A stretch of 64,000 bases of DNA from Pseudomonas entomophila (GCF_029193575.1 NZ_JARGCS010000043.1:124001-188000), one strand, 5' to 3'; positions 9,660 to 18,700 are shown, numbered from the stretch's first letter. Program-made: numbers and translations. Notes: generated from the letters alone by a model not told the origin.

Positions 9660-10427
9660 ATGAATCTCAAAGGCAAGACGGCACTCGTCACCGGGTCCAC
9701 CAGTGGCATCGGCCTGGGCATCGCCCAGGTGCTGGCCGGAGCGGGCGCGGACATCCTGCTCAACGGCTTCGGCGACCCCGCCCCAGCCCTCGCGGATATC
9801 GCCCGGCATGGGGTGAAGGTGCTGCACCACCCGGCGGACCTGAGCGATGTGGCGCAGATCGAAGCGCTGTTCGCCCTGGCCGAGCGTGAGTTCGGCGGGG
9901 TCGACATCCTGGTGAGCAACGCCGGCATCCAGCATGTGGCGCCCGTGGAGCAGTTCCCGGTGGAAAGTTGGGACAAGATCATCGCCCTGAACCTTTCGGC
10001 GGTGTTCCACGGCACCCGCTTGGCCCTGCCCGGCATGCGCGCACGCGGCTGGGGGCGGATCGTCAACATCGCCTCGGTGCATGGGTTGGTCGGCTCCACC
10101 GGCAAGGCTGCCTACGTGGCGGCCAAGCACGGGGTGATCGGGCTGACCAAGGTGGTGGGCCTGGAGACCGCCACCAGCAACGTCACCTGCAACGCCCTCT
10201 GCCCCGGCTGGGTGCTGACGCCCCTGGTGCAGAAGCAGATCGACGACCGCGCGGCGGGTGGCGACCCAACCCAGGCACAACACGACCTGCTGGCCGAGAA
10301 GCAGCCGTCGCTGGCCTTCGTGACTCCCCAGCACCTGGGCGAACTGGTACTGTTCCTGTGCAGCGAGGCCGGCAGCCAGGTCCGCGGCGCCGCCTGGAAT
10401 GTCGACGGCGGCTGGCTGGCCCAGTAA
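9660..10427 (+). CDS. hbdH: 3-hydroxybutyrate dehydrogenase (SDR family)
   Basis: A 255-residue short-chain dehydrogenase that oxidises (R)-3-hydroxybutyrate to acetoacetate with NAD+. It has the TGSTSGIG nucleotide motif (residues 11-18), NAG (87-89), and the catalytic residues Asn111, Ser139, Tyr152 and Lys156 (Y-x-x-x-K). The tail LFLCSEAGSQVRGAAWNVDGG matches 3HBDH rather than ketoacyl reductases. AAGGAG occurs just before ATG 9660, 10 nt after the permease, so the genes are co-transcribed. Confidence 0.94.
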   Translation: MNLKGKTALVTGSTSGIGLGIAQVLAGAGADILLNGFGDPAPALADIARHGVKVLHHPADLSDVAQIEALFALAEREFGGVDILVSNAGIQHVAPVEQFPVESWDKIIALNLSAVFHGTRLALPGMRARGWGRIVNIASVHGLVGSTGKAAYVAAKHGVIGLTKVVGLETATSNVTCNALCPGWVLTPLVQKQIDDRAAGGDPTQAQHDLLAEKQPSLAFVTPQHLGELVLFLCSEAGSQVRGAAWNVDGGWLAQ

Positions 10428-10454
10428 GCGTTCCCATACCCGCAAGGAGGCAAC

Positions 10455-10928
10455 ATGCACCCAATGACCCTGACAGTCCTGCTCACCCTCGTCGCCAGCG
10501 CTCCGGCGTTGGCCGCCGAACTCAAGGACGTCGCGCCCTACCCCAAGGCCGACAAGGGCTTCACCCGCCAGGTCATCCACTTGCCGGCGCAGCCCGACGA
10601 GTCGGCGCGCAAGCTGGAGATCCTCGCCGGCAAGACCCAGTGGGTGGACTGCAATCACCACCACCTGGGCGGCAGCCTGCAAGAACACACCCTGCAGGGG
10701 TGGGGCTACAGCTACTACCGCCTGGACAAGGTCGGCGGCGGCGCCAGCACGCTGATGGGCTGCCTGGATGACAAGAAGACCGAGGCCTTCGTGCCGGTGG
10801 TCGGCGAAGGCTTCCTGCTGCGCTATAACAGCAAGCTGCCAGTGGTGCTGTACGTACCCGAAGGCGTGGAGGTGCGCTACCGGGTGTGGTCGGCGTCGGA
10901 CGACGTGCAAACGGCTACAGTTGAATAA
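10455..10928 (+). CDS. eco: Ecotin, periplasmic serine protease inhibitor
   Basis: A 157-residue protein with a Sec signal peptide (cleavage after A-L-A-A) and the ecotin body: [48 protein letters not shown], and [20 protein letters not shown]. Ecotin dimers inhibit trypsin-fold proteases through a reactive loop; here the loop reads G-G-A-S-T-L-M-G-C, with the family disulfide cysteine after it. AAGGAGG gives a strong ribosome site. It sits inside the ketone-body cluster, where it has no obvious metabolic role. Confidence 0.93.
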   Translation: MHPMTLTVLLTLVASAPALAAELKDVAPYPKADKGFTRQVIHLPAQPDESARKLEILAGKTQWVDCNHHHLGGSLQEHTLQGWGYSYYRLDKVGGGASTLMGCLDDKKTEAFVPVVGEGFLLRYNSKLPVVLYVPEGVEVRYRVWSASDDVQTATVE

Positions 10929-10940
10929 AGGCACCTAAGC

Positions 10941-11046
10941 CTCTCCTGTGGAGCGGCGATCCGACTTGCCCCGCGATAGGTCCGCCAGCGGCACCGCTGT
11001 TGCCTGGCCGGACGCAATCGCGGGGCAAGCCCGCCCCCACAAGGGG
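10941..11046. repeat. Inverted REP pair
   Basis: Two REP copies, 10941-10980 and 11013-11046, are in opposite orientation between eco and the acetoacetyl-CoA synthetase gene. The left copy has an insertion in its core (GCGGCGATCCGACTTGCC). The pair may act as an RNA-stabilising or terminating hairpin between the two genes. Confidence 0.85.
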
Positions 11047-11072
11047 TCATGCGCTGTTACGGGAGATCGGCC

Positions 11073-13022
11073 ATGAACGACATACTCTGGCGCCCCTCCA
11101 TGGCGCGCATCGAAGCCAGCCGGATGGACGCCTTCCGCCGTCGCGCCAACCTTCGCTACAACCTCGAGCTCAACGACTACGCCGACCTGCACCGCTGGAG
11201 CATCGACCAGCGCGCCGCCTTCTGGCAAACCCTCACCGAGTACTTCGACGTACGTTGGCACAGCCCACCGGCCCAGGTGCTCGACGAAGGCCCGCACATG
11301 CCCGATGCACGCTGGTTCGGCGGCGCCACACTGAACTACGCCGAACACCTGCTGCGCCGCCGCGACGAGCGCCCGGCGGTGATCGCCGTGCGCGAGGACG
11401 GCCAGCGCCGGGTGCTCAGCCATGCCGAACTGGCGGCCCAGGTCGCCGGCCTGCAAAAAGCCCTGCAAGCACTCGGCATCCAGGCGGGAGACCGGGTCGC
11501 GGCGATGATGCCCAACACCTGGGAAACCCTGGTGGCGATGCTCGCCTGCAGCAGCCTGGGCGCCATCTGGTCCAGCGCTTCGCCGGAATTCGGCACCCAC
11601 GGCATCATCGACCGCTTTGGCCAGATCCAGCCCAAGTTGCTGATCGCCTGCGCCGGCTACCACTACGCCGGCAAGGCCATCGACCAGGTGGAGAAGATCA
11701 ACCACGTGGTCGCCCAATTGCCGCGACTCGAACACCTGCTGGTGGTACCGCACACCCGTGGCCAAACCCGCGCCGATGAATTCCAGGCAGCCGAGGTCAG
11801 CCTCTGGAACGAGTTCTTCATCCCCGGCGGCGAGCCCGAGTTCGTTGCCCTGCCCTTCGACCACCCGCTGTACGTCCTCTACTCCAGCGGCACCACCGGC
11901 GTGCCCAAGTGCATCGTCCATCGCGCCGGCGGCGTGCTGCTGCAACACCTGAAGGAGCACGGCCTGCACAATGACCTGGCGGCCGACGACGTGCTGTTCT
12001 ACTACACCACCTGCGGTTGGATGATGTGGAACTGGCTGGCCAGCGGCCTGGCCGTCGGCGCCACCGTGGTGCTGTACGATGGCTCGCCGTTCCACCCCGG
12101 CCCCGAACGGTTGTTCGACCTGATCGATGCCGAGGGAATCCACGCCTTCGGTACCAGTGCCAAGTACCTGGCCGCGCTGGAGCAGGAAGGGCTGGTGCCG
12201 GCGCGCAGCCACCGCCTGGAGAACCTGCGCCTGCTGTTGTCCACCGGCTCGCCGCTGTCGCCGCACAGCTACGACTACGTGTACCGCAAGATCAAGGCCG
12301 ACCTGTGCCTGGCTTCGATGTCCGGCGGCACCGATATCGTCTCCTGTTTCGTGCTCGGCAACCCGCTGCTGCCGGTGCGCCGTGGCGAGATCCAGGGCAA
12401 GGGGCTGGGCATGGCGGTCGAGGTATGGGACGAGCATCGCCAGCCGGTCAGCGCCGAGAAAGGCGAGCTGGTCTGCACACGCCACTTTCCCAGCATGCCT
12501 TTGGGGTTCTGGGGTGACGCGGACGGCAGTCGCTACCACGAGGCCTACTTCAGCCAGTTCCCCGGTGTCTGGTGCCAGGGCGACTATGCCGAGGAATGTC
12601 CGGGCGGCGGCCTGGTGATCCATGGCCGTTCCGATGCGGTGCTCAACCCTGGCGGGGTGCGCATCGGTACGGCGGAAATCTACCGACAGGTTGAAAAAGT
12701 CGAGGAAGTGCTGGAAAGCGTGGCCATCGGCCAAGACTGGCACGGCGACGTGCGCGTGGTGCTGTTCGTGCGCCTGCGTGACGACCTGGCCTTGGACGAC
12801 GCGTTGCGCCAGCGCATCCGACAGGTCATTCGCCAGTACGCGACCCCGCGCCATGTACCGGCGGTGATCGCCCAGGTGAACGATATTCCCCGGACCATCA
12901 GCGGCAAGCTGGTGGAATTGGCGATCCGTAACGTGGTGCATGGGCTGCCGGTGAAGAATACCGATGCGCTGGCCAACCCGCAGGCGCTCGAGCAATTCAG
13001 GGAGAGGCCGGAGTTGCGCTAG
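11073..13022 (+). CDS. Acetoacetyl-CoA synthetase
   Basis: A 649-residue ANL-superfamily acyl-CoA ligase. The N-terminal ACAS-type cap is followed by the AMP-binding signature [10 protein letters not shown] (about residues 270-279), the GWMMWNWL segment, GGTDIVSCF typical of acetoacetyl-CoA synthetases, and the C-terminal catalytic lysine in ISGK (about residue 612). It activates acetoacetate, the product of the upstream dehydrogenase, to acetoacetyl-CoA for thiolysis. ATG 11073 follows GGGAGA; an upstream ATG at 11049 lacks a ribosome site. It is separated from eco by a REP pair, so it may have its own promoter. Confidence 0.93.
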   Translation: MNDILWRPSMARIEASRMDAFRRRANLRYNLELNDYADLHRWSIDQRAAFWQTLTEYFDVRWHSPPAQVLDEGPHMPDARWFGGATLNYAEHLLRRRDERPAVIAVREDGQRRVLSHAELAAQVAGLQKALQALGIQAGDRVAAMMPNTWETLVAMLACSSLGAIWSSASPEFGTHGIIDRFGQIQPKLLIACAGYHYAGKAIDQVEKINHVVAQLPRLEHLLVVPHTRGQTRADEFQAAEVSLWNEFFIPGGEPEFVALPFDHPLYVLYSSGTTGVPKCIVHRAGGVLLQHLKEHGLHNDLAADDVLFYYTTCGWMMWNWLASGLAVGATVVLYDGSPFHPGPERLFDLIDAEGIHAFGTSAKYLAALEQEGLVPARSHRLENLRLLLSTGSPLSPHSYDYVYRKIKADLCLASMSGGTDIVSCFVLGNPLLPVRRGEIQGKGLGMAVEVWDEHRQPVSAEKGELVCTRHFPSMPLGFWGDADGSRYHEAYFSQFPGVWCQGDYAEECPGGGLVIHGRSDAVLNPGGVRIGTAEIYRQVEKVEEVLESVAIGQDWHGDVRVVLFVRLRDDLALDDALRQRIRQVIRQYATPRHVPAVIAQVNDIPRTISGKLVELAIRNVVHGLPVKNTDALANPQALEQFRERPELR

Positions 13023-13036
13023 CCGTTGTCTGCGCG

Positions 13037-13101
13037 CGCCCTATCGCGGGCGACCCCGCTCCCACAGAGTGATCGTGGTGTGCTGGTGGGAGCGGTAGCG
13101 C
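13037..13101. repeat. Diverged REP copies
   Basis: One recognisable REP-like copy (CCCTATCGCGGGCGACCCCGCTCCCACAG, 13037-13067) and a partial inverted arm (TGGGAGCGGTAGCGCC, 13086-13101). They lie between the synthetase gene and the second parvulin gene and probably terminate the former. Confidence 0.7.
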
Positions 13102-13145
13102 CATGTCAGGCATAATGTCGCCCCTTTTTTACCGCAGGTACCCCG

Positions 13146-13421
13146 ATGAAAGCCCAAGCCCGCCACATCCTGGTCAAGACCGCCGAAGAGGCTGAACAGC
13201 TGAAACAGCGCCTGGCCAAGGGCGAAGCCTTCGACGTGCTGGCGAAGAAATTCTCCACCTGCCCTTCGGGCAAGCGCGGCGGCGACCTGGGCGAAGTGCG
13301 CCCCGGGCAACTGGTCGGTGCGATCGACCAGGTGATCTTCAAGAAAGCCCTGCGCGTGGTGCACGGCCCGATCAAGAGCAAATTCGGCTACCACCTGGTG
13401 CAGGTGTTCTACCGCGACTAG
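13146..13421 (+). CDS. ppiC: Second stand-alone parvulin peptidyl-prolyl isomerase
   Basis: A 91-residue PpiC-type parvulin: A-R-H-I-L-V start, FSTCPSGKRGGDLGEVRPGQLV, and GPIKSKFGYHLVQVFYRD at the end. It has no signal peptide. It is clearly paralogous to the protein at 2217 (same length and motif order) but diverged, so the pair is an old duplication rather than a recent copy. Its stop lies 3 nt from the stop of the convergent LysE gene. Confidence 0.92.
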   Translation: MKAQARHILVKTAEEAEQLKQRLAKGEAFDVLAKKFSTCPSGKRGGDLGEVRPGQLVGAIDQVIFKKALRVVHGPIKSKFGYHLVQVFYRD

Positions 13422-13424
13422 ACC

Positions 13425-14048
13425 TCAGCGCCGCGCCGCCAGCAGCCCCAGGCCTGCGCACCCCAGCAACGAGGCGCTGACCCGATTGAACAACCGACGT
13501 GGGCCGGGTTGGCTGAACCACCGTTGCAGGTATGCGCCCAACCCTGAGTAAATGGCAATCGCGGCCCATTCCAGCATCAGGAACAACAGGCCCAGTTGCA
13601 GAAACTGCTCACCGACCGGCGTGCCGGCCCCCACATTGACGAACTGCGGCAGGAACGCGGTGAAGATCAGGATCGCCTTGGGGTTGCCCGCCGCCACCCA
13701 GAACTCCTGGCGCGCCAGCCGCCATGTGCCACGCGGGTGATCGGTGCCCAACGGCGCTTCGCCCACCGGCGCGCGCCACAGCTGCCAGGCGATATAGAAC
13801 AGGTAGGCGGCGCCCACTACCTTGATCGCTAGGAACAGGTACTCGCTGGTGTGCAGCACCACCGCCAGGCCCATGGCGGCCAGGGCGATCATGCCGCTGA
13901 AGGCGAGGATACGCCCAGCGCCCGCCATGCAGGCGGTGCGCAGGCCGTAGCGGCTGGCATTGTGCAGCGATAACAGGTTGTTCGGCCCCGGCGCCATGTT
14001 CAAGGCGAAACAGGCGGGGATGAACAGCAGCAGGCTCGACAAGTCCAT
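13425..14048 (-). CDS. LysE/RhtB family amino-acid exporter
   Basis: A 207-residue inner-membrane exporter with six hydrophobic helices. It opens MDLSSLLLFIPACFALNMAPGPNN, where A-P-G-P-N-N is the RhtB/LysE signature, and has the LxxGNPKAILIFTAFLPQF-type loop (here AAGNPKAILIFTAFLPQF). It should export amino acids or related compounds; the substrate is not readable. The start at 14048 is chosen because longer readings add a non-hydrophobic leader before the conserved first helix. It converges on the parvulin gene. Confidence 0.92.
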   Translation of the reverse strand: MDLSSLLLFIPACFALNMAPGPNNLLSLHNASRYGLRTACMAGAGRILAFSGMIALAAMGLAVVLHTSEYLFLAIKVVGAAYLFYIAWQLWRAPVGEAPLGTDHPRGTWRLARQEFWVAAGNPKAILIFTAFLPQFVNVGAGTPVGEQFLQLGLLFLMLEWAAIAIYSGLGAYLQRWFSQPGPRRLFNRVSASLLGCAGLGLLAARR

Positions 14049-14140
14049 GGTTCTACTCCAATCGGAGCAGACAGCATCGCGTTGGGCATCGAAGGGATCA
14101 AGCACAGTGGGGCGGCAAATGAGCGGAACAGTGAGGAGGG

Positions 14141-14216
14141 CTCTATGGCGGGCCAGGCTCGCGCCTACAGAGGCCGCGCATCCCCTGCAGGTGCGGGCTT
14201 GCTCCGCGATGGGGGC
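14141..14216. repeat. Inverted pair of diverged REP copies
   Basis: Copies at 14147-14174 (GGGCCAGGCTCGCGCCTACAGAGG) and 14181-14216 (CCTGCAGGTGCGGGCTTGCTCCGCGATG) face each other in the 276-bp gap between the divergent LysE and MFS genes. The rest of the gap must hold both promoters; I see no clear motif. Confidence 0.75.
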
Positions 14217-14324
14217 GGCAACCCCACCGAGGATTGTTGCCCCCCATGCACTAATCGTTAGCCTGCTTCCTTTTTCCGCCCAGCCCGTCCATCATGGCCG
14301 CACCGCCCGCCCGCGAACCCGAAC

Positions 14325-15503
14325 ATGACCGCGCACACCTCCACCAGCAGCATCACCCTGCAAATCCTTTCGATCGTCTTCTACACCTTCATCGCCTTTC
14401 TTTGCATCGGCCTGCCGATCGCCGTCCTGCCTGGCCATGTCCACGATCAGCTGGGCTTTGGCGCGGTGCTCGCCGGCCTGACCATCGGCTTGCAGTACCT
14501 GGCCACCCTGCTCAGCCGCCCATTCGCCGGGCGCGTGGCCGACAGCCTCGGCGGCAAGCGCGCGATCCGCTATGGGCTTTACGGTATCGCCAGCTGTGGC
14601 GTGCTGACCCTGCTTTCGGCCTGGACCATCGCCCTGCCCTGGCTGAGCCTGCTGCTATTGCTCGGCGGGCGCCTGCTGCTGGGCATCGCGCAGGGCCTGA
14701 TCGGCGTCGCCACCCTGAGCTGGGGCATCGGTCAGGTAGGGCCTGAACACACCGCGCGGGTGATCTCGTGGAATGGCATCGCCTCCTACGGCGCCATCGC
14801 CATCGGCGCGCCAGCGGGTGTGCTGCTGGTCGAGGACCTGGGGTTCGTGGTGTTGGGCCCGGCGCTGCTGGCCATGGCTCTGCTCGGCCTGTGGGTGCTG
14901 CGCGGCCGCCCGGACGTGGTGGTGACCCGCGGCGAGCGCCTGCCGTTCTGGTCGGCGTTCGGTCGCGTGGCACCGTGCGGCGTAGGGTTGACCCTGGCAT
15001 CGATCGGCTACGGCACCCTGACCACCTTCGTCACCCTCTACTACCTGCAGCGCGGCTGGGTCGGCGCGGCCTGGTGCCTGAGCGCCTTCGGCGTGTGCTT
15101 CATCGTCTCGCGGCTACTGTTCGTCAACGCGGTCAACCGCTTCGGCGGCTACAACGTGGCGATCGCCTGCATGGCCACCGAGGTGCTTGGGCTGGGCCTG
15201 CTGTGGCTGGCGCCCTCGCCGTCCTGGGCGCTGGTCGGCGCGGGGCTGACCGGCTTTGGCCTGTCGTTGGTCTACCCGGCGCTGGGCGTGGAGGCGATCA
15301 AGCAGGTGCCGAGCAGCAGCCGCGGCGCGGGGCTGGGCGCCTACGCAGTGTTCTTCGACCTGGCGCTGGCGTTCGCGGGGCCGGTGATGGGGGCTGTGGC
15401 TGCGCACCTGGGGTACGCGTCGATCTTCTGTGTCGCCGCCCTGCTCGCGCTGTCAGGGGTCGGTTTGGTCCTGCTCCTCGCCCGCCGCGCCCACCGCCAC
15501 TGA
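14325..15503 (+). CDS. MFS transporter of the YhhS/arabinose-efflux type
   Basis: A 392-residue, 12-helix major facilitator. It contains the loop 2-3 signature region SRPFAGRVADSLGGKRAIRYG (D-x-x-G-x-K/R) and a second-half equivalent around VNRFGGYNV. Length and motif spacing fit the YhhS-like group of drug and sugar efflux permeases. No substrate can be assigned. The last 51 bp overlap the end of the convergent hydrolase gene. Confidence 0.9.
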   Translation: MTAHTSTSSITLQILSIVFYTFIAFLCIGLPIAVLPGHVHDQLGFGAVLAGLTIGLQYLATLLSRPFAGRVADSLGGKRAIRYGLYGIASCGVLTLLSAWTIALPWLSLLLLLGGRLLLGIAQGLIGVATLSWGIGQVGPEHTARVISWNGIASYGAIAIGAPAGVLLVEDLGFVVLGPALLAMALLGLWVLRGRPDVVVTRGERLPFWSAFGRVAPCGVGLTLASIGYGTLTTFVTLYYLQRGWVGAAWCLSAFGVCFIVSRLLFVNAVNRFGGYNVAIACMATEVLGLGLLWLAPSPSWALVGAGLTGFGLSLVYPALGVEAIKQVPSSSRGAGLGAYAVFFDLALAFAGPVMGAVAAHLGYASIFCVAALLALSGVGLVLLLARRAHRH

Positions 15504-16508
15504 GCGCTCGGCCGGCCGTGGCGCCCCCAGCGCCTGGCTGAAGAACAGCGCGGTCTCGCTTTGCAGCCCACGGTGGATATGACGCCGGTCGACGCCCTCG
15601 GGGTCCTTGCACAGCAACGGCGCGCGCTGGCGTTGGTCGGCATCGCAAGGCGCCATGAACACGAAATGCCCGGCGCCGGCGAGCAGGCGGTAGTCCGGGG
15701 TCACCGGCAGCTTGCGGGCCAGGGCTTCGGCGTTGCGGTCCACGGCCAGCAACTGATCCTGGTCGCCGCTGTAGATCAACGCGGGGATGTGCACACCGGC
15801 CAAGGCATGGCGACCGAACATCAGGCTCAAGGGGGCCATCAGCATCACCGCGCCGACCCGTGGGTCGGCCTGGGGCCTGAGCTCGCTGCGGTCTGCGATC
15901 AGCACGCCGTGGGTCTTGCAGGCATCGGCGTCCTGGGGGCGCTCCAGGCAATAACGGCGCAGGCGGTCAAGGTCCGGCTGGGCACCGGAAAGGATCAGCG
16001 CGGTCTCGCCACCGGCCGAATAGCCGATCACCCCGACCTTGCCGTGGTTCAGGTAGGGCCTGAGCAGGCTGTCGTCGCGTGCAGCGCTGATCGCGGCGCT
16101 GATCTGCAATGGGCGACCGTAGAGGTTGCTGAGAGTGCCAAGGCGGCTGTGGTCGCGGGCGTTGTCACCGGGGTGGGTCACCGCCACCACCACGAACCCC
16201 TGGCGCGCCAGGGAGGTGGCCAGGTCGTGCAGTGCCACCGGGCTGCCGGTGTTGCCATGGGACAGCACCAGCAAAGGGAACTGCCCCATCGCCACCGGCG
16301 CCTCTTCGGCGACCCGCAGCGCGTAGCCATCGAGACGCGTGGCGCGCGCCTGGCTGCTGCTGGGGTAGAACACCAGCGCCTGCATCGGCCGTGCATCTAC
16401 CGGGTCGGCAAGGTTCAGCCGGTGCAGGCCGGCCACCCAGGGCGCCGCCTCGGCGCGGGCCAGCAGGCCGCCGAGCAGCAGCAAGGTCAGCAAGGCACGG
16501 GTTCTCAT
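15453..16508 (-). CDS. Secreted alpha/beta hydrolase (dienelactone-hydrolase-like)
   Basis: A 351-residue protein with an N-terminal signal peptide (MRTRALLTLLLLGGLLARAEA) and an alpha/beta hydrolase body: LVLSHGNTGSP oxyanion region, nucleophile elbow GYSAGG, Asp in YSGDQDQLL and His in AGAGHFVF. It resembles predicted periplasmic dienelactone hydrolases/esterases. ATG 16508 is taken as the start because it gives the signal peptide; the frame stays open much further upstream without sense. The 3' end overlaps the MFS gene by 51 bp, tail to tail. Confidence 0.88.
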   Translation of the reverse strand: MRTRALLTLLLLGGLLARAEAAPWVAGLHRLNLADPVDARPMQALVFYPSSSQARATRLDGYALRVAEEAPVAMGQFPLLVLSHGNTGSPVALHDLATSLARQGFVVVAVTHPGDNARDHSRLGTLSNLYGRPLQISAAISAARDDSLLRPYLNHGKVGVIGYSAGGETALILSGAQPDLDRLRRYCLERPQDADACKTHGVLIADRSELRPQADPRVGAVMLMAPLSLMFGRHALAGVHIPALIYSGDQDQLLAVDRNAEALARKLPVTPDYRLLAGAGHFVFMAPCDADQRQRAPLLCKDPEGVDRRHIHRGLQSETALFFSQALGAPRPAERSVAVGAAGEEQDQTDP

Positions 16509-16587
16509 CGGCGCACTCCTCCCCCCGAGGTGGACGGACGGTTCCAGCATAGAACCTGCGCGCACGCCCGCAGATGAAAACTGAATG

Positions 16588-16622
16588 AAAAAACCGGCTG
16601 GCGCCTGGGGCGACAGCCGGTT
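16588..16622 (-). terminator. Intrinsic terminator of azoR
   Basis: The inverted repeat AACCGGCTG / CAGCCGGTT (16592-16600 and 16614-16622, 13-nt loop) starts 17 nt after the azoR stop. On the minus strand it is followed by a run of six T. It has stem plus U-tract in the right order for azoR. Confidence 0.88.
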
Positions 16623-16638
16623 CTTCTGGTCAACGTGC

Positions 16639-17250
16639 TCAGGCGGCGACGAACAGCTCGTTGGCGATCTGCGCCTGGGCGGCGTCAATGGCCTTGCTGC
16701 GGTGCTCGGGGCCGTAAGCCAGGCCGTGGGCGCGCACCACTTCCAGGTCGGTGATGCCGATGAACCCGAGGAACACCTTGAGGAAGTCCTCGTGGCCAAC
16801 ACCGGTAGGCTGGCCGTGGTGCAGACCACCGGCGGTGGACACCAGGACCACCTTCTTGTCGCCGCACAGGCCTTCGGGGCCGGCCTCGGTGTAGCGGAAG
16901 GTCTTGCCGGCGACGGCGACGCGGTCGATCCAGGCCTTGAGCTGGGTCGGCACACTGAAGTTGTACATCGGGGCGCCGATCACCACGGCATCGGCGGCGA
17001 GGAATTCTTCCAGGGTTTCGGCGCTGAGCTTGGCTTCATGCGCCAGGGCCGCATCACGGGCTTCCTCAGGGGTACCCGCAGCCACCAGAGTGGCGGACGA
17101 GAAGTGGCTGATGGCATCGGCGGCCAGGTCGCGGTAGATCACCTCGATGCTCGAGTCAGCGGCCTTCCAGGCCTCGACCACTTCGCGGCTGAGTTGGCGG
17201 GAGGCGGAATTGTCGCCCAGGATGCTCGAATCGATATGCAACAGTTTCAT
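16639..17250 (-). CDS. azoR: FMN-dependent NADH-azoreductase
   Basis: A 203-residue flavodoxin-fold quinone/azo reductase. It starts [21 protein letters not shown], where the phosphate-binding S-S-x-x-x-x-S loop holds FMN. It has the P-M-Y-N-F flavin contact ([19 protein letters not shown]) and the STAGG loop. It reduces quinones and azo compounds with NAD(P)H. It is transcribed away from the adjacent LysR gene, whose product probably controls it, and ends in an intrinsic terminator. Confidence 0.95.
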   Translation of the reverse strand: MKLLHIDSSILGDNSASRQLSREVVEAWKAADSSIEVIYRDLAADAISHFSSATLVAAGTPEEARDAALAHEAKLSAETLEEFLAADAVVIGAPMYNFSVPTQLKAWIDRVAVAGKTFRYTEAGPEGLCGDKKVVLVSTAGGLHHGQPTGVGHEDFLKVFLGFIGITDLEVVRAHGLAYGPEHRSKAIDAAQAQIANELFVAA

Positions 17251-17352
17251 GGGACTCTCCTGTGAGATGAAGACCGCAGCGATGGGCGATCACGTTGAGG
17301 TGAATCCTATAGAGCCAGCGAATAGCTGATTAGTCGGCAAAAATGCATTAGT

Positions 17353-17372
17353 TTGTTCCACTGATGGAACAA
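17353..17372. promoter_or_regulatory. Perfect palindrome in azoR/lysR intergenic region (probable LysR operator)
   Basis: TTGTTCCACTGATGGAACAA has 8-bp perfect arms and a 4-bp centre. It lies 12 nt before the LysR start and about 100 nt upstream of azoR. LysR proteins bind dyads of the T-N11-A type; here T-N11-A can be read inside the palindrome. Position suits autorepression of the LysR gene. Confidence 0.7.
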
Positions 17373-17384
17373 TGAGACCTCCAG

Positions 17385-18287
17385 ATGCAAGACCTCAACG
17401 ATCTTTTCTACTTCGCGCGAGTGGTTGAAGCCGGTGGCTTCGCCGCCGCTGGCCGCCAGTTGGGCATTCCCAAGTCGCGTCTTTCACGGCGTATCGCCGA
17501 GCTGGAAGCGCGCCTGGGTACCCGCCTGCTGCAACGCACCACCCGGCAACTGAAACTCACCGCCGTGGGCGAGCGCTACCTGCACCACTGCCAGGCCATG
17601 CTGCTGGAGGCAGAGATGGCCGACGAGGCGGTGGCCAGCATGACCAGCGAGCCGCGCGGGCGCCTGCGGGTATCCTCACCGGTGGCGCTGGCACATGCCT
17701 TCCTGCCGGACGTGATCAGTCGTTTCCTGGCCCAGTACCCGCAGGTGCAACTGGAGATGGTGCTGCTCAACCGACGGGTCGACCTGATTTCCGAGGGCAT
17801 CGACGTCGCGCTGCGGGTACGCGACCTGGGCGACGAGGACCCGGCCCTGGCCACCCGCCGCCTGCGCCAGGCGCAAATGCACCTGGTGGCGGCGCCGGGT
17901 TTCGCCGACCATCTGGCCCACCCTTCGCAGTTGATGGGCCTGCCGGTGCTGGGCGCAGTGGAGGCCGACCGCCTGGTGCACTTTCGCTTGATCGGCCCCG
18001 AGGGCCAACAGCAGGAAGTGGCCCTGGAACCACGCCTGGCAATCGACGACTTCGTCGTGCGCAAGACCGCCGCCTGTGCCGGTTTGGGCTTTACCGCGCT
18101 GCCCAGCATGCATTGCGAGGAAGAACTGGCGCGCGGCGAGCTGGTGCGCCTGCTGCCGGAGTGGGCGCTGCCAGGGGGCTACCTGCAAGCGGTGTACCCT
18201 CACCGACGCGGGTTGTTGCCAGCGGTACGGGTGTGGATCGATCATCTGGCGGAATCGTTCGAGGCCTGTGGAGAGCGTTATGTCTAA
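17385..18287 (+). CDS. LysR family transcriptional regulator, divergent to azoR
   Basis: A 300-residue LTTR: winged helix-turn-helix at residues 1-60 (FAAAGRQLGIPKSRLSRRIA) and a substrate-binding domain starting around LRVSSPVALAHAFLPDV. It has the look of the CrgA/AaeR-like group often found opposite azoreductase or quinone reductase genes. The effector is unknown. Its stop overlaps the ATG of the next small gene by 8 bp, so the two are translationally coupled. Confidence 0.92.
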   Translation: MQDLNDLFYFARVVEAGGFAAAGRQLGIPKSRLSRRIAELEARLGTRLLQRTTRQLKLTAVGERYLHHCQAMLLEAEMADEAVASMTSEPRGRLRVSSPVALAHAFLPDVISRFLAQYPQVQLEMVLLNRRVDLISEGIDVALRVRDLGDEDPALATRRLRQAQMHLVAAPGFADHLAHPSQLMGLPVLGAVEADRLVHFRLIGPEGQQQEVALEPRLAIDDFVVRKTAACAGLGFTALPSMHCEEELARGELVRLLPEWALPGGYLQAVYPHRRGLLPAVRVWIDHLAESFEACGERYV

Positions 18288-18645
18288 GGCAAGGATGACC
18301 GAGGAACAGGTCGCGCAGTTCTGCCTGAGCCTGCCGGGTGCGCGGGAAGACTATAAATGGGGCGGAATCCGGGTGTTCTCGGTGGCCGGCAACAAGATGT
18401 TCGCGCTGCTCGGCCTGGCAGGCGGGGGGTTGGCGTTCAAGGTCGCCGACGAGTTGTTCCTTGGCTACTGCGACCGCCCAGGCGTGCGCCCGGCGCCTTA
18501 CCTGGCGCGAGCCAAATGGGTCAGCATGGAGCAACCCTACCCGATGGGCCGCGAGGAACTGACCGACCTGCTGCAGCGCTCGCACCAACTGGTAGTGCGG
18601 CGGCTGCCCAAGCGCCTGCAGGTGGGGCTGCTGAGCGATACCTGA
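18280..18645 (+). CDS. MmcQ/YjbR family protein
   Basis: A 121-residue protein of the MmcQ/YjbR family: an N-terminal CLSLPGAREDYKWGG motif, K-M-F-A-L-L-G strand, a middle segment F-K-V-A-D-E-L-F, P-Y-L-A-R-A-K-W-V and a C-terminal helix with Y/H-x-L-V. Members adopt a CyaY-like fold and are suspected DNA-binding proteins. It starts inside the LysR stop region (ATG 18280), forming a two-gene unit. Confidence 0.88.
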   Translation: MSKARMTEEQVAQFCLSLPGAREDYKWGGIRVFSVAGNKMFALLGLAGGGLAFKVADELFLGYCDRPGVRPAPYLARAKWVSMEQPYPMGREELTDLLQRSHQLVVRRLPKRLQVGLLSDT

Positions 18646-18664
18646 ACTCAGGCACGGCGGTGAG

Positions 18665-18700
18665 CCTTGTAGGAACGGGCCCGCCCCGCGATGAGGCCAG
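18665..18700 (+). repeat. Single REP copy
   Basis: CCTTGTAGGAACGGGCCCGCCCCGCGATGAGGCC, a REP element between two convergent genes (YjbR-like and DUF1294). It could serve as a bidirectional hairpin terminator. Confidence 0.82.

Noticed and set aside
8237-10105. 622-codon minus-strand open frame opposite the permease and dehydrogenase genes
   Set aside because: Composition is typical of antisense GC bias; both plus-strand genes have diagnostic motifs.
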